Positions 42,801 through 47,640 of a stretch of 64,000 nt of DNA are shown piece by piece. The stretch is from positions 6,133,736 through 6,197,735 of the forward strand of contig NW_008708986.1 of NCBI RefSeq assembly GCF_000327385.1, written 5' to 3'. The notes beneath the pieces are model-generated. The model did no database searches. It was not told where the DNA came from and saw only the letters and a program-made list of their open reading frames with translations. The stretch comes from Lottia gigantea. Lineage: Eukaryota; Mollusca; Gastropoda; Lottiidae. Each line of letters begins with the position of its first letter. The stretch's first letter is position 1. Position numbers and translations under genes: made by a program.

Positions 42801-43039
42801 TCAGACAACCATGGCAAGAACAATATCTAAGTCAACTGAGTGAATATAACACTGACAATGAATTATCATCATTCCGAGATGATACAAGTGTATCTATGGG
42901 AGGAAATATCTCTCAGAATAATTCCTTCTCAGATATCTCTGGTCTGTGTGATTTTGAAGACAGTGAAATAAACGCTTCTGAGAGTGAGGATGATGCATCT
43001 TCAAGACTTTTAGACAATAATTTGCACTCTAGAGTGTGA
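3585..43039 (+). CDS. FAT1-like: FAT-like giant cadherin (FAT1/2/3 class), 5'-partial, spliced
   Basis: Very large single-pass cadherin expected at the cell surface; FAT1-3/kugelei proteins act in planar polarity, actin control and growth control. Joining 3585-3899, 5732-5945, 8310-8449, 11450-11660, 14400-14675, 14940-16435, 16807-17203, 17580-17701, 17976-18798, 19215-19423, 19642-19786, 19959-21016, 21259-21418, 21874-22107, 22483-22631, 22878-23115, 23519-23736, 24212-24349, 24832-24975, 27215-28256, 28421-28597, 28794-28951, 29436-29841, 30333-30482, 31948-32124, 32662-32850, 33303-33812, 34794-34934 and 42345-43039 gives 10,332 nt with no internal stop and matched phases at every GT-AG junction. 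Order: cadherin repeats (partial + 23 complete, called W1-W23 here), EGF1, LamG, EGF2-5, TM, tail. One LamG with five EGFs in this order matches FAT1 rather than FAT4 (two LamG). The N terminus, about ten repeats and the signal peptide are outside the window. Confidence 0.95.
3957..4060. mobile_element. Eroded SINE-like fragment
   Basis: Shares GAGTTGAGATGATACCTT and the following pyrimidine-rich block with the middle of the SINE-like element at 22147-22450. Strongly diverged. Confidence 0.35.
4575..4770. mobile_element. SINE-like element, 3' part
   Basis: Matches the 3' half of the element at 22147-22450, including a GCAACTCTGGCAAAATGTCC and CCCTCATTGCATACTGCA block. No tRNA-like head is seen here. 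Confidence 0.5.
5221..5345. mobile_element. SINE-like element, tRNA-like 5' part
   Basis: GCTCGCTAACCTGAAGGTCC is followed by a B-box-like GGCTTCAATTC, then the ACCTTAGGATTTTT body seen in the copy at 22147. Truncated after about 125 bp. Confidence 0.55.
5732..5945 (+). CDS. FAT1-like: FAT-like exon 2: end of W1, start of W2
   Basis: Acceptor AATTTCAG, donor GTAAGTG; 214 nt, phase 0-1. VRATDHGSPPRKS ends the strand-F region of W1. The usual DxNDNxP linker is replaced by SSQHAPYF, so this inter-repeat site probably binds little calcium. W2 starts YSAIITENDVVG. Confidence 0.9.
5985..6066. repeat. Short inverted-repeat element rich in CGATA
   Basis: CAATACAACGATATGAGTATTG and surrounding TATCGATAC motifs form overlapping palindromes directly before the 90-bp array. 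May be a fragment of a foldback element. Confidence 0.35.
6116..7788. repeat. Tandem satellite, 90-bp unit, 19 copies
   Basis: Each unit has AGACAGTGGAC..TAACCACTTCTATCAAC..ATTACCAAATATCACAG. Copies start near 6136, 6218, 6308 and then mostly every 90 bp to 7732; a few are 80-82 bp because AAGTTAT is absent. Copies are nearly identical, differing mainly at one CGC/CAC/CTC site, so the array is young or homogenised. It sits within one intron of the FAT-like gene. Confidence 0.95.
8310..8449 (+). CDS. FAT1-like: FAT-like exon 3: middle of W2
   Basis: Acceptor TTTTTGCAG, donor GTAATT; 140 nt, phase 1-0. Encodes GGNENHTFAI..STGSLLLARKVDRE..GVCATDGIHTNCTW, the core of a cadherin repeat. It lies after the 90-bp satellite array in the intron. 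Confidence 0.9.
8450..11040. other. Intron of FAT-like gene without recognisable features
   Basis: About 2.6 kb of AT-rich sequence. I see no conserved exon motif, repeat family or RNA gene. Confidence 0.5.
11041..11449. repeat. Tandem array built from the exon-4 3' splice-site region
   Basis: About ten units of ~35 bp, consensus CCACTAACATTATTGTTTTGGTATTATTT. Each unit looks like a branch point (CTAAC) plus pyrimidine/T tract. The first unit (11041-11068) ends in an intact TTTTTAG followed by 40 nt of duplicated exon 4; the last unit ends in the real acceptor at 11449. Confidence 0.9.
11069..11108 (+). pseudogene. Truncated duplicate of the start of FAT-like exon 4
   Basis: Encodes VHIRVIDINDNEP as in the real exon at 11450 but then runs into repeat sequence and meets an in-frame TAG at 11129-11131. 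A complete acceptor precedes it; there is no usable donor at its end. Confidence 0.85.
11450..11660 (+). CDS. FAT1-like: FAT-like exon 4: end of W2, start of W3
   Basis: Acceptor ATTTTTAG, donor GTAAGTG; 211 nt, phase 0-1. VIDINDNEPVF is the W2/W3 calcium linker; W3 begins YIAEISENADIG. The first 40 nt and the acceptor have a diverged second copy at 11069-11108. This downstream copy is the functional one because only it continues into cadherin coding sequence. Confidence 0.92.
11661..14399. other. Intron of FAT-like gene
   Basis: 2.7 kb, AT-rich, no exon or dispersed repeat recognised. One short GC-rich hairpin at 13471-13495 (stem GGGTGCT..CCC / GGGAGCACCC, loop TTA). Confidence 0.5.
14400..14675 (+). 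CDS. FAT1-like: FAT-like exon 5: end of W3, start of W4
   Basis: Acceptor ATTTTTCAG, donor GTGAGG; 276 nt, phase 1-1. Contains QPLDREVLSRH, the linker LDDNDHNPVF, and W4 start with ATDRDKGDNAEITYSL. An open frame extends upstream and downstream of it by chance through intron sequence; the splice sites and homology set the limits. Confidence 0.92.
14940..16435 (+). CDS. FAT1-like: FAT-like exon 6: W4 to start of W9 (large exon)
   Basis: Acceptor TTTTTCAG, donor GTATGT; 1,496 nt, phase 1-0, the longest coding exon in the window. Encodes the rest of W4 (linker TISDNSPPKF, degenerate), W5 (ITDANDNHPVF), W6 (IDVNDSPPRF), W7 (ends EKTVDYGLRF, no calcium motif), W8 (NDLNDNVPMF) and the first strand of W9. 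Several repeats in one uninterrupted exon is typical of FAT genes. Confidence 0.95.
16673..16750. repeat. Three 30-bp tandem copies near an acceptor
   Basis: TTGCTCAACTATAAGTTATT with TTAG occurs three times about 60 bp upstream of exon 7. Each copy resembles a branch point plus a TTTTAG. Confidence 0.8.
16807..17203 (+). CDS. FAT1-like: FAT-like exon 7: W9 and first part of W10
   Basis: Acceptor AACTTCAG, donor GTAAGT; 397 nt, phase 0-1. VTAIDKDFGENGRITYSL is a canonical A-to-B region. W9 ends NIVSSYSPMF without DxNDN. W10 begins FYNVTVPENVV. Confidence 0.93.
17580..17701 (+). CDS. FAT1-like: FAT-like exon 8: middle of W10
   Basis: Acceptor TTTTTCTAG, donor GTAAAT; 122 nt, phase 1-0. Encodes LMSVMGELDYENKK..LRATD..ETRVHLHIK, the C-terminal half of a cadherin repeat. 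Too short to be found as an ATG-initiated reading frame. Confidence 0.9.
17976..18798 (+). CDS. FAT1-like: FAT-like exon 9: W11, W12 and start of W13
   Basis: Acceptor TTTGTAG, donor GTTAGT; 823 nt, phase 0-1. Starts exactly at the linker DINDNEPIF. W11 has ATDADAGMNQ and ends LDTNDNAPQF; W12 ends QNSNRHTPQF, a degenerate linker; W13 starts YEAEFYENQAPG and reaches FFQIDADTG. Confidence 0.94.
19215..19423 (+). CDS. FAT1-like: FAT-like exon 10: end of W13, start of W14
   Basis: Acceptor TTTTAAAG, donor GTGAGT; 209 nt, phase 1-0. KVLDREEQERY, AATDNGG and the linker KDLNDNLPSF are visible. Confidence 0.9.
19642..19786 (+). CDS. FAT1-like: FAT-like exon 11: middle of W14
   Basis: Acceptor TGTTTTCAG, donor GTACAA; 145 nt, phase 0-1. 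Encodes GDDLDDGENGKILYSI and FAINSNTGSL. The donor lacks the +5 G but fits the phase needed by the next exon. Confidence 0.88.
19959..21016 (+). CDS. FAT1-like: FAT-like exon 12: end of W14, W15, W16, W17
   Basis: Acceptor after a T run (TTTTTCAG), donor GTTAGT; 1,058 nt, phase 1-0. Linkers in order: MGPDENPPSF (degenerate), KDVNDNSPVF, TDFNDNSPEF, LDANDNSPQC. LDRESVDTF, VDREEREEF and LDRESKKHY mark the conserved LDRE loop of three consecutive repeats. Confidence 0.95.
21259..21418 (+). CDS. FAT1-like: FAT-like exon 13: start of W18
   Basis: Acceptor TTTTTCAG, donor GTGAAT; 160 nt, phase 0-1. Encodes YTIFEKEDVPVG, EATDQDD, LEYQLLG and FYLDRTTG. Without the conserved phase with its neighbours this short exon would be missed. 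Confidence 0.88.
21541..21660. mobile_element. Dispersed repeat family E, forward copy
   Basis: CACTTAGTAACGGCC..GGCTGTGCAGGTATATATTG matches, on the opposite strand, the copy at 35551-35665. Small non-coding repeat of unknown class. Confidence 0.55.
21874..22107 (+). CDS. FAT1-like: FAT-like exon 14: end of W18, start of W19
   Basis: Acceptor CTATTGTAG, donor GTAAGA; 234 nt, phase 1-1. ILTTAIELDRETQSKY, the linker SDINDNAPVF and ATDKDLG are visible. Confidence 0.92.
22147..22450 (+). mobile_element. tRNA-derived SINE-like element
   Basis: The 5' end reads as a tRNA-like head: TGGTAGCTTGGTCAGTGAG (A-box-like), CTTGCTAACCTGAAG (anticodon-arm-like with AAC) and GGTCCAGGATTC (B-box-like). The body, about 230 bp, includes ACCTTAGGATTTTT and CCCTCATTGCAAACTG. 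Partial copies occur at 4575, 5221, 28660 and 32925. No protein is encoded. Confidence 0.65.
22483..22631 (+). CDS. FAT1-like: FAT-like exon 15: middle of W19
   Basis: Acceptor TTATTTCAG, donor GTAAAT; 149 nt, phase 1-0. Encodes FSIDSNSGIISLISPLDREITSQH. It lies only about 30 bp after the SINE-like insertion in the intron. Confidence 0.9.
22878..23115 (+). CDS. FAT1-like: FAT-like exon 16: end of W19, start of W20
   Basis: Acceptor TTGCTTCAG, donor GTGAGT; 238 nt, phase 0-1. Linker LDVNDNKPEF, then YYVEVPEDTKLQ, SLDIGQNANITYSI and FKIDPNNG. Confidence 0.92.
23519..23736 (+). CDS. FAT1-like: FAT-like exon 17: end of W20, start of W21
   Basis: Acceptor TTATTGTAG, donor GTGAGA; 218 nt, phase 1-0. 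LDFELSREYF, AKDHGEPPLSN and the linker TDINDNKPRF. Confidence 0.92.
24212..24349 (+). CDS. FAT1-like: FAT-like exon 18: middle of W21
   Basis: Acceptor TTATTTTAG, donor GTAAGT; 138 nt, phase 0-0. VLATDEDGENNNKLTYLI, FHINKDNGSL and KSLDREM. It has no long ATG-started frame of its own and is identified by repeat motifs and splice sites. Confidence 0.9.
24521..24831. repeat. 41-bp tandem array made of the exon-19 acceptor and exon start
   Basis: Seven units whose exon-like ATGGATAC starts fall at 24526, 24567, 24608, 24649, 24690, 24731 and 24772, exactly 41 bp apart; the real exon follows at 24832 after a 60-bp step. Unit: ATATTTCAG, ATGGATACATATGTCCTTCAG, ATAGATGTATT. Six units keep the AG before ATGGAT; the unit at 24690 has AA instead. 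Confidence 0.95.
24832..24975 (+). CDS. FAT1-like: FAT-like exon 19: end of W21, start of W22
   Basis: Acceptor AAATTTCAG, donor GTAAGA; 144 nt, phase 0-0. MDTYVLQIDVRDSGQP is the strand E-F region and LDANDNPPLF the linker. The acceptor and first ~27 nt are repeated seven times upstream at 41-bp spacing. The acceptor at 24771 lies 60 nt upstream and is in frame with no stop, so a form 20 residues longer is possible. Confidence 0.9.
24976..27214. other. Intron of FAT-like gene
   Basis: 2.2 kb without exon motifs. Holds the 47-bp tandem array at 25945-26480; the rest is AT-rich. Confidence 0.5.
25945..26480. repeat. Tandem array, ~47-bp unit
   Basis: About eleven copies of GTGTAAATATGTGCATTATC, ACATGTGTCATCATTCACA, TAGATTCT with small deletions; the last copies are diverged. 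Chance open frames through it encode repeat peptides and are not genes. Confidence 0.9.
27215..28256 (+). CDS. FAT1-like: FAT-like exon 20: W22, W23 and juxta-EGF region with furin-like site
   Basis: Acceptor CTATTTCAG, donor GTAAGT; 1,042 nt, phase 0-1. Completes W22 (linker replaced by VDESMYPPQV) and encodes the last repeat W23. The roughly 170-residue region that FAT1-3 have before EGF1 follows. It contains RSRRRR followed by S (27944-27961), a strong proprotein-convertase consensus, between two halves that each look like compact alpha/beta segments (FPEQFYANYLKDFQ; LDVLFVVRK). It ends in a cysteine pattern CTKSMCDSGPC..FFCNCSDG characteristic of the FAT class. Confidence 0.94.
28421..28597 (+). 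CDS. FAT1-like: FAT-like exon 21: EGF1
   Basis: Acceptor ATTTTTGTAG, donor GTGCGT; 177 nt, phase 1-1. Six-cysteine EGF module CNGVVCGDKRCSANQIC..YSCRCPSGKTGSKC, then a linker with two more cysteines leading into the laminin-G domain. Confidence 0.9.
28655..28735. mobile_element. SINE-like fragment
   Basis: GTGTGCAATGAGGGTATTTG on this strand matches the reverse of the CCCTCATTGCA block of the SINE-like family. Short and diverged. Confidence 0.35.
28794..28951 (+). CDS. FAT1-like: FAT-like exon 22: N-terminal half of laminin-G domain
   Basis: Acceptor AAATTTCAG, donor GTAAAT; 158 nt, phase 1-0. FNGKSFARWTL and LTLSLRFRTRKPSCNVMYTTG match the opening strands of the FAT LamG domain. Confidence 0.9.
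29436..29841 (+). CDS. FAT1-like: FAT-like exon 23: rest of laminin-G domain
   Basis: Acceptor GTATTTTCAG, donor GTAAGT; 406 nt, phase 0-1. Contains VSDGQWHLIMLERNG, YFGAEVEV and FEGCMEGIRMFN, the hallmark C-terminal LamG motif, then a closing cysteine (EFKC). Confidence 0.93.
30333..30482 (+). CDS. FAT1-like: FAT-like exon 24: EGF2 and start of EGF3
   Basis: Acceptor TTAATTTCAG, donor GTAATT; 150 nt, phase 1-1. EGF2 is ICGRHPCMNGGTC..YFCQCMPRYQGIRC; EGF3 starts DPCQDNPCFNQG and is completed in the next exon. Confidence 0.92.
30483..31947. other. Intron of FAT-like gene
   Basis: 1.5 kb. Contains an imperfect direct duplication (about 30605-30780, GAACYCTATTRAAAA blocks) and a copy of repeat family C. 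No exon seen. Confidence 0.5.
31590..31843. mobile_element. Dispersed repeat family C copy
   Basis: Shares CACAAATGTCTAATTGAAAA, TTGGAATGTTGCAA and a terminal ACTCCCTTTAACAT with the copies near 58140 and 62500. A central ATGACGTCAT is also shared in part. Non-coding. Confidence 0.5.
31948..32124 (+). CDS. FAT1-like: FAT-like exon 25: end of EGF3, most of EGF4
   Basis: Acceptor TTTTTGTAG, donor GTAAGA; 177 nt, phase 1-1. ICNKDKDVINGYTCICP..GKQC closes EGF3. FCQPDTCKNGGVC..CHCLSKYQG is EGF4, whose last cysteine (LYC) is in the next exon. EGF3 lacks a clear NGGTC core, so it is divergent. Confidence 0.9.
32662..32850 (+). CDS. FAT1-like: FAT-like exon 26: end of EGF4, EGF5, start of transmembrane helix
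   Basis: Acceptor TATATTTAG, donor GTAAGA; 189 nt, phase 1-1. EGF5 is DPCVINPCYGGGTC..YRCECTKDRIGRHC. After a short stalk (EDNVSVAASIK) the hydrophobic run IPVMLIYIII begins the membrane helix, which is split by the next intron. Confidence 0.92.
32925..33090. mobile_element. SINE-like element, 3' part
   Basis: GAGAAGCATCTCGTTGTTCG and TCATTGCACACTGCATGACA correspond to the 3' half of the element at 22147. It lies in the intron that splits the transmembrane helix. Confidence 0.5.
33303..33812 (+). CDS. FAT1-like: FAT-like exon 27: transmembrane helix and proximal cytoplasmic tail
   Basis: Acceptor GTGTTGTAG, donor GTAAGT; 510 nt, phase 1-1. The helix continues GIVVGVIAIVILIIIICCVC and is followed by the stop-transfer cluster KRRRKNRRR. 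The tail has a proline-rich stretch (NPPPVPDRP) and FDNVRNYGSAADELE, a block strongly conserved in FAT1 and FAT3 tails. The frame upstream of 33303 is open by chance but is intron. Confidence 0.93.
33830..34092. mobile_element. MITE-like family A copy
   Basis: Left end GTCAAGCTATTATG and inner CCTTGCCTGCAATAGTCACC recur as reverse complement near the right end (GGTTATTGCAGTCAAGG). The interior, with GATAGGCTGTATTCACTGGC, matches the copy at 51641-51954. Confidence 0.65.
34794..34934 (+). CDS. FAT1-like: FAT-like exon 28: cytoplasmic tail
   Basis: Acceptor TTATTTTAG, donor GTAAAT; 141 nt, phase 1-1. Encodes VEKKPVDKMTMKCLPGM..VVRNALAQHDASSVSSLPVSESEDDLN, a serine- and acid-rich tail segment. 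Joined to the last exon it reads DLNGYHWDTSDW. Confidence 0.88.
35551..35665. mobile_element. Dispersed repeat family E, reverse copy
   Basis: AATATATACCTGCACAGCC and GTTACTAAGTG match the reverse complement of the copy at 21541-21660. Confidence 0.5.
36905..37777. repeat. Tandem array of ATGTATGTAG/TATGTACATGTAC units
   Basis: Approximately 24-bp and 12-bp units, ATGTATGTAGTTATGTACAT, running without break into an assembly gap, so its true length is unknown. Sequence is rich in the self-complementary GTACATGTAC. Confidence 0.9.
37778..37827. other. Assembly gap, 50 N
   Basis: Fifty N bases between the ATGTAYAT array and a poly-T/poly-C stretch. The real size is not known. Confidence 1.
37852..37877. 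repeat. Poly-C run of 26
   Basis: Twenty-six consecutive C in otherwise ~67% AT DNA, adjoining the gap. Possibly a sequencing or assembly artefact as much as a real homopolymer. Confidence 0.9.
37987..38007 (+). CDS. FAT1-like: Candidate 21-nt in-frame microexon (AKRWRKR)
   Basis: A strong polypyrimidine tract ending TTTTTTGTGCAG precedes 21 nt followed by GTAGCC. With the phase-1 junction of its neighbours it inserts seven residues, AKRWRKR, without a stop, immediately before GYHWDTSDW. Vertebrate FAT1 is known to have alternatively spliced cytoplasmic inserts; whether they sit at exactly this point I cannot verify. The weak donor (+5 is C) suits a regulated microexon but also leaves room for chance. 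Confidence 0.45.
39539..39895. mobile_element. Dispersed repeat (CCCACATGGAAATGTGG family)
   Basis: Starts TATGCCCACATGGAAATGTG with CGTATATTGTCGTCACCCCTGTCCGTCC and ends near GTAGTGGGCGCATGTTACC. This style of opening is familiar from mollusc genomes, but the family assignment is from memory and not verified. No open frame. Confidence 0.45.
40582..41670. repeat. Tandem array, 25-bp unit, about 43 copies
   Basis: Consensus AAGAATTTCATTATAAAAAT plus AGTAT, with variant TTTCA and GTGTA endings in recurring order. Lies ~0.7 kb before the last exon. Confidence 0.95.
42139..42200. repeat. 62-bp exact repeat, copy 1
   Basis: Identical over 62 bases (starting AGAAATGTCTTTCATAATGA) to 44333-44394. 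This copy is in the last intron, 145 bp before the final exon. Confidence 0.95.
42345..43039 (+). CDS. FAT1-like: FAT-like last coding exon: C-terminal tail and stop
   Basis: Acceptor TATATTTTCAG; 694 nt of frame plus the TGA ending at 43039, entered in phase 1. It opens with GYHWDTSDWAPKPHLPNICELP, the most conserved block of FAT1-3 tails. It continues with an acidic region, ELPPPEYDQYP (contains PPEY, a WW-domain ligand consensus), YLPGYDM, and FSDISGLCDFEDSE, which resembles the FAT1 DVSACCEVESE block. It ends HSRV, a class I PDZ-type ligand like HTEV of FAT1. Confidence 0.95.
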
Positions 43040-44262
43040 GGATACATGTAATCCAAGATACATGTTTTCCAAGATACATATGTTGATCAAGGATAGTGAC
43101 TTAATGTGAAATGGAATTTTCATGAGATTTTATCTTTTTTTTTTCGAATATCATTGATCATGTTAGACAGATCTGATCTATTTATAGAAACATGATGGAT
43201 TGATTTTAAGGCGTCTGCAAATGATACAGGAACATATAATGTGTGTATATTTAAAAGTGAAATTCATTAATTTATATATGTTTTATAAACTATCAATGCA
43301 ATTAAAAATTGCAAGTTCATATTTTTTGTGGTTGTGATGTGTCTTTTGTGTGAAATATATTTTCATTTTGTTTTATTTGTGCCTTGAATTGCACAAATGA
43401 AAAATATATACAATTCCAATTTCATCTCTAAGCAGTTGATTTTTTTCATTACTTAATATTGGTTTAACGTATTACATTTTTAAACATTGCAGTTTGTATA
43501 GCAAAATTAATTCACTTTCTTGTTTAGTACTGGCTACACTAATTGATTATCTGAGACAAGATTACTAACGAATATTGCAGACTCAGTAACTATTTTGTAT
43601 ATCTCTGAGACAATACTGCTGACTATAGTAGTTATAATTTGTATCTTCCTGTCTGACTCAGTAGTATTTTGTATCTCTGAGACAAAAATGCTGACTACAG
43701 TTTGTATCTCTTAGACAATAATGCTGACAACAGTATTTATTTTGTATCTATCTGTGACAATAATGCTGACAACAATACTTATAATGTATCTCTCAAACAA
43801 AAAGCTGACAACAGTACTTATTCCGTATCCTTGATCTTTGTGTCAGGTTGTTTTACTGCTTTTTTGGTTACACATGCATCTTTCACATTTGTCCGAAAAC
43901 CGGGTTATGTCCTTGGCCTAATTTAAACCATATGTATGGCACACGTGTTTGTATCTTTAACACAAACCGACATTTTGGAAATCTACTTACTTATGGCTAT
44001 TACTTAAAAACTGATTTATTAACTGGCATACTGACATATTTACTGACATAATAAGTTTGTTTATGAGAAGGTCATGCATGTATTTCTTTCTGAATATTTT
44101 TGATATATACCATTGATATTTTTACTTGACAGGGTAGAAACTTTTTATATGGACATCTGACTTTAAAATCAGACAATTGTAGTTAATGTCCATGTAAAAA
44201 AAATGTTTGACCACAATGTTTACTGATGATGACACTTTAAATTTGGTGGTTACATGTTCATG

Positions 44263-44268
44263 AATAAA
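44263..44268 (+). promoter_or_regulatory. Candidate polyadenylation signal of the FAT-like gene
   Basis: First AATAAA after the stop codon, 1.2 kb downstream. Weak evidence in AT-rich DNA. Confidence 0.25.
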
Positions 44269-44332
44269 TAATATAATTCATTTGTAGAGCGCCTACAATC
44301 CAGCAAAAAATACTGCTCTGTGGCGCAAAATC

Positions 44333-44394
44333 AGAAATGTCTTTCATAATGATAAATAATATTTCACATACTCTTAAAGAAACTCATTATTTCT
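44333..44394. repeat. 62-bp exact repeat, copy 2
   Basis: Same orientation as copy 1, 2.2 kb downstream, beyond the FAT-like stop codon. It directly follows a palindromic AGAGCGCC..GGCGC stretch. Confidence 0.95.
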
Positions 44395-46589
44395 AATACT
44401 GAACAATAATGAACATAAATTCTAAATAATAACATTTTGATAGTTTGTGTAATGATTTGCTTCTTGAACCCTATGTTTTATAAGGGTATTGGAAGATACA
44501 GCCGTTTTTTGTTTTTTTTATCAAGTTTTAGATTTCTTTCTGTATCATTCAATATTAGATTATTAGTTGGACAAGAGTTTTTGTTCGTATTTTTTTTTTT
44601 AAATGCTATTTAGTTATTTGTATCCAGGGTACAGTACAGTGCCTAAAGATTTCATTTTTCTTAATTTCGTTTTACTCTAATCCTACCATTTTCAAATACA
44701 TTTAACGGGCTTGAAACCTATATGTCAGTCAGGTTCTTGTAATTTTTTGGCTTACCAATGGATTAAGAGTCATGCTTTATCAATAATGATTTATTAAACC
44801 TATTTATGTTGTTCTTGACGGACAGATATTGAATGCCTTATGCTGCAGACACTCGAACAATCTTTATCGCTGATTCTTGTTGCTGCCCCTAATCTTGAGT
44901 AAAATCTCGTGTGTGCAAGCGCTTCAACGACAAGATTATCATTTGCCGACAGGATTTATACTATCAATCAAGTTTGATATTTGTCTGCAGGACAGAGTAT
45001 CAATATCCAATCAGATTTATTTCCTTTCTATGGCATGATCCACATGTGATTATCCACATAGTGGGAGACTGTCCTCCTGTACCTGCAACCCATCAGTGAA
45101 ACTCTTGACAAGACTTCTCTGTGCCTGCAGCATTTGCAGATTTTTAACTTTTTTTTAATGTTTGAAATATTGCTACAAGTTGTTTTTAATGTTTTATGAC
45201 ATAAAGATTGATCTTTTTGATAGTCAGGTTCAAGATTTTTAAAATGTCTATTACTAGCCTTGATCTATTTTTAGAGTCAAATTTTTCAGAGTGCAAGAAA
45301 ACCAAACACTTCATTTATGCATGATTTTAGAGTGTGAAAAATTCATGAAGTGCAAAATTTGAAATATATCTTAACTTTATTTTTTTGCCTTTGTTATTTA
45401 GAGAGCAGTGTTTTGTCAATTGTCAAAGGCAGTCAACTTTGAAATATTACCTTGGTTGTGTTTTCTTTTTCTTTTTTTGAAGAATTTTATTTGCACTGTT
45501 TTACACATATAGTTTTTTCAACAGATCTCTTGACAGTTTTCACTTAGTCTCATTAAGGCATTTTAAAATGGCATTTCACACAAAATTATTTAATCATTTT
45601 TCTTGTCTTCCTCATATATAAAAACTGTGCCAAAGACTCAAATTTTACAATCAAAATAAAACATTTCTCCCACCTATACTTCAATATCAACTATCTATGT
45701 ATCTCAACTTTGTAAGTAATATTTCTTTCTATATACCTCATTTCTCATCTACCCTGGGCTTGGTTGTTTGCTTTTAGAAAAAAAATTATCACAAACCATT
45801 TTAATGGGTTTTCAAACTTGGCATCCTTTTTGAGTCCCTATTACTACATGTAATATATTATTGTTTTAATTTGGTATATGTATTGAGAGGTCAAGACAAT
45901 TTCAGGAAAACACAAAAAAAATCCATGTAATTCTTTGTAATTAAACGTAGGGCTGATCTATATATGTTATTAGTTCTCTGATTTTCATTGTCTAAACTTG
46001 TCTTCAAATTCAATATTCAAGATGCATAAAATAAATATATGTAAATTTATGCTGTTTATTTTCTCATTGGCAGTTAACTTCAAGTTATTCTGTCTCAAAA
46101 GGATGCAAAAAACATTTAAGGACATTCCGCTTTTATGTAGGTTGAACAATTTTTTTGCACAAATTTGTGAAAATTATACACCAGAATCTAGAGAAATGTG
46201 CCGTTAATTTTTAAGCACCAAAAATATTTAAAAACATTGTAAGGTTTTTAAGTTTATGATTGTTTGAAGCTGTTAGAAAACTACTGTAGGAGAAATATGT
46301 CTCCTACCTATTTTAAAGGATTCAACTAAATATAACAGCCATTAAAAAGCTAAACACCAAAACAAGGTCAAACTGCTTAATTAACAATTAGTACCCTACA
46401 TTTTTAATTATTTCTTTGAAAACAAATTCAGTTTGATCAAGAAGATAGCATATTTTAGAAATATAATCAGGTATAATTTACAATGTTTTTGATTATGAAA
46501 ACATTTTACAAAAAAGTGGAATACCCCTTTAACAGCTCAATTAAAGACATTTTTATATGGAAAGATTGTGATGAAAATCTTTTTTATGA

Positions 46590-46861
46590 TCATTTTATCA
46601 ATGTTTTAAGGAAAATTTGTTTAAATGCATGTAATGGCTTAGTTGTACTTGAATTTCTATAAACACTTTGGCAAAAGTATCTATTTTAAATTGAATTTGA
46701 AAGTCACTTTCATAATTTTACAATAATTTTATCAATGTTTTAAAGAAAAATTTAAATACATGCAATGACCTAGTTGTACTTGAAATTCTGTAAATACTAT
46801 CTAGTATATTTTGGCAAAGGCTTCTATTTTAAATTGAATTTGAAAGTCACTTTCATAATTG
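46590..46861. repeat. Two-copy tandem duplication, ~120 bp
   Basis: ATTTTATCAATGTTTTAA, TAGTTGTACTTGAA and TTGAATTTGAAAGTCACTTT each occur twice in the same order. The second copy has a short insertion (CTATCTAGTATATT). Confidence 0.85.
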
Positions 46862-46894
46862 GCCATGAGAACTATATACATTTATGTTGAGAAC

Positions 46895-46955
46895 CATCTT
46901 CACAATGTCAAGCTATTATGAACTGTGTCTAATACCTTGAGCTCTATTCTTAAAT
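46895..46955. mobile_element. MITE-like family A, left-end fragment
   Basis: CATCTTCACAATGTCAAGCT and ATTATG align with the left end of the copy at 51641; the rest is absent. Confidence 0.5.
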
Positions 46956-46974
46956 CACATTTGTAGGAAGTTTG

Positions 46975-47640
46975 TAAATATTGACATGAACTCAAGAGAA
47001 TTAGAGAATATGTATTGATGTGAACTCAATCGAATATATATTGATATGAACTCAAGAGAGTTAGAGAATATGTATTGATATGAACTCAATCAAATATATA
47101 TTGATATGAACTCAAGAGAATTAGGGAATATGTATTGATGTGAACTCAATCGAATATATATTGATATGAACTCAAGAGAATTAGGGAATATGTATTGATG
47201 TGAACTCAATCGAATATATATTGATATGAACTCAAGAGAATTAGGGAATATGTATTGATGTGAACTCAATCGGATAAATATTGATATGAACTCAAGAGAA
47301 TTAGAGAATATGTATTGATGTGAACTCAATCGAATATGTATTGATATGAACTCTAGAGGAATAGAGAATATATGTTGATATGAACTCAAGAGAATTAGAG
47401 AATATGTATTGATGTGAACTCAATCGAATATGTATTGATATGAACTCTAGAGGAATAGAGAATATATGTTGATATGAACTCAAGAGAATTAGAGAATATG
47501 TATTGATGTGAACTCAATCGAATATGTATTGATATGAACTCTAGAGGAATAGAGAATATATGTTGATATGAACTCAATTGAATATATATTGATATGAACT
47601 CAAGAGAAATAGAGAATATGTATTGATATAAACTCAAGGT
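46975..47640. repeat. Tandem array, 60-bp higher-order unit
   Basis: Alternating ~30-bp halves TATTGATGTGAACTCAATCG and TATTGATATGAACTCAAGAG make a 60-bp period, about eleven copies, with later units showing a third half type (AACTCTAGAGGAATAG). Reverse-strand open frames through it are periodic peptides and not credible genes. Confidence 0.95.
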
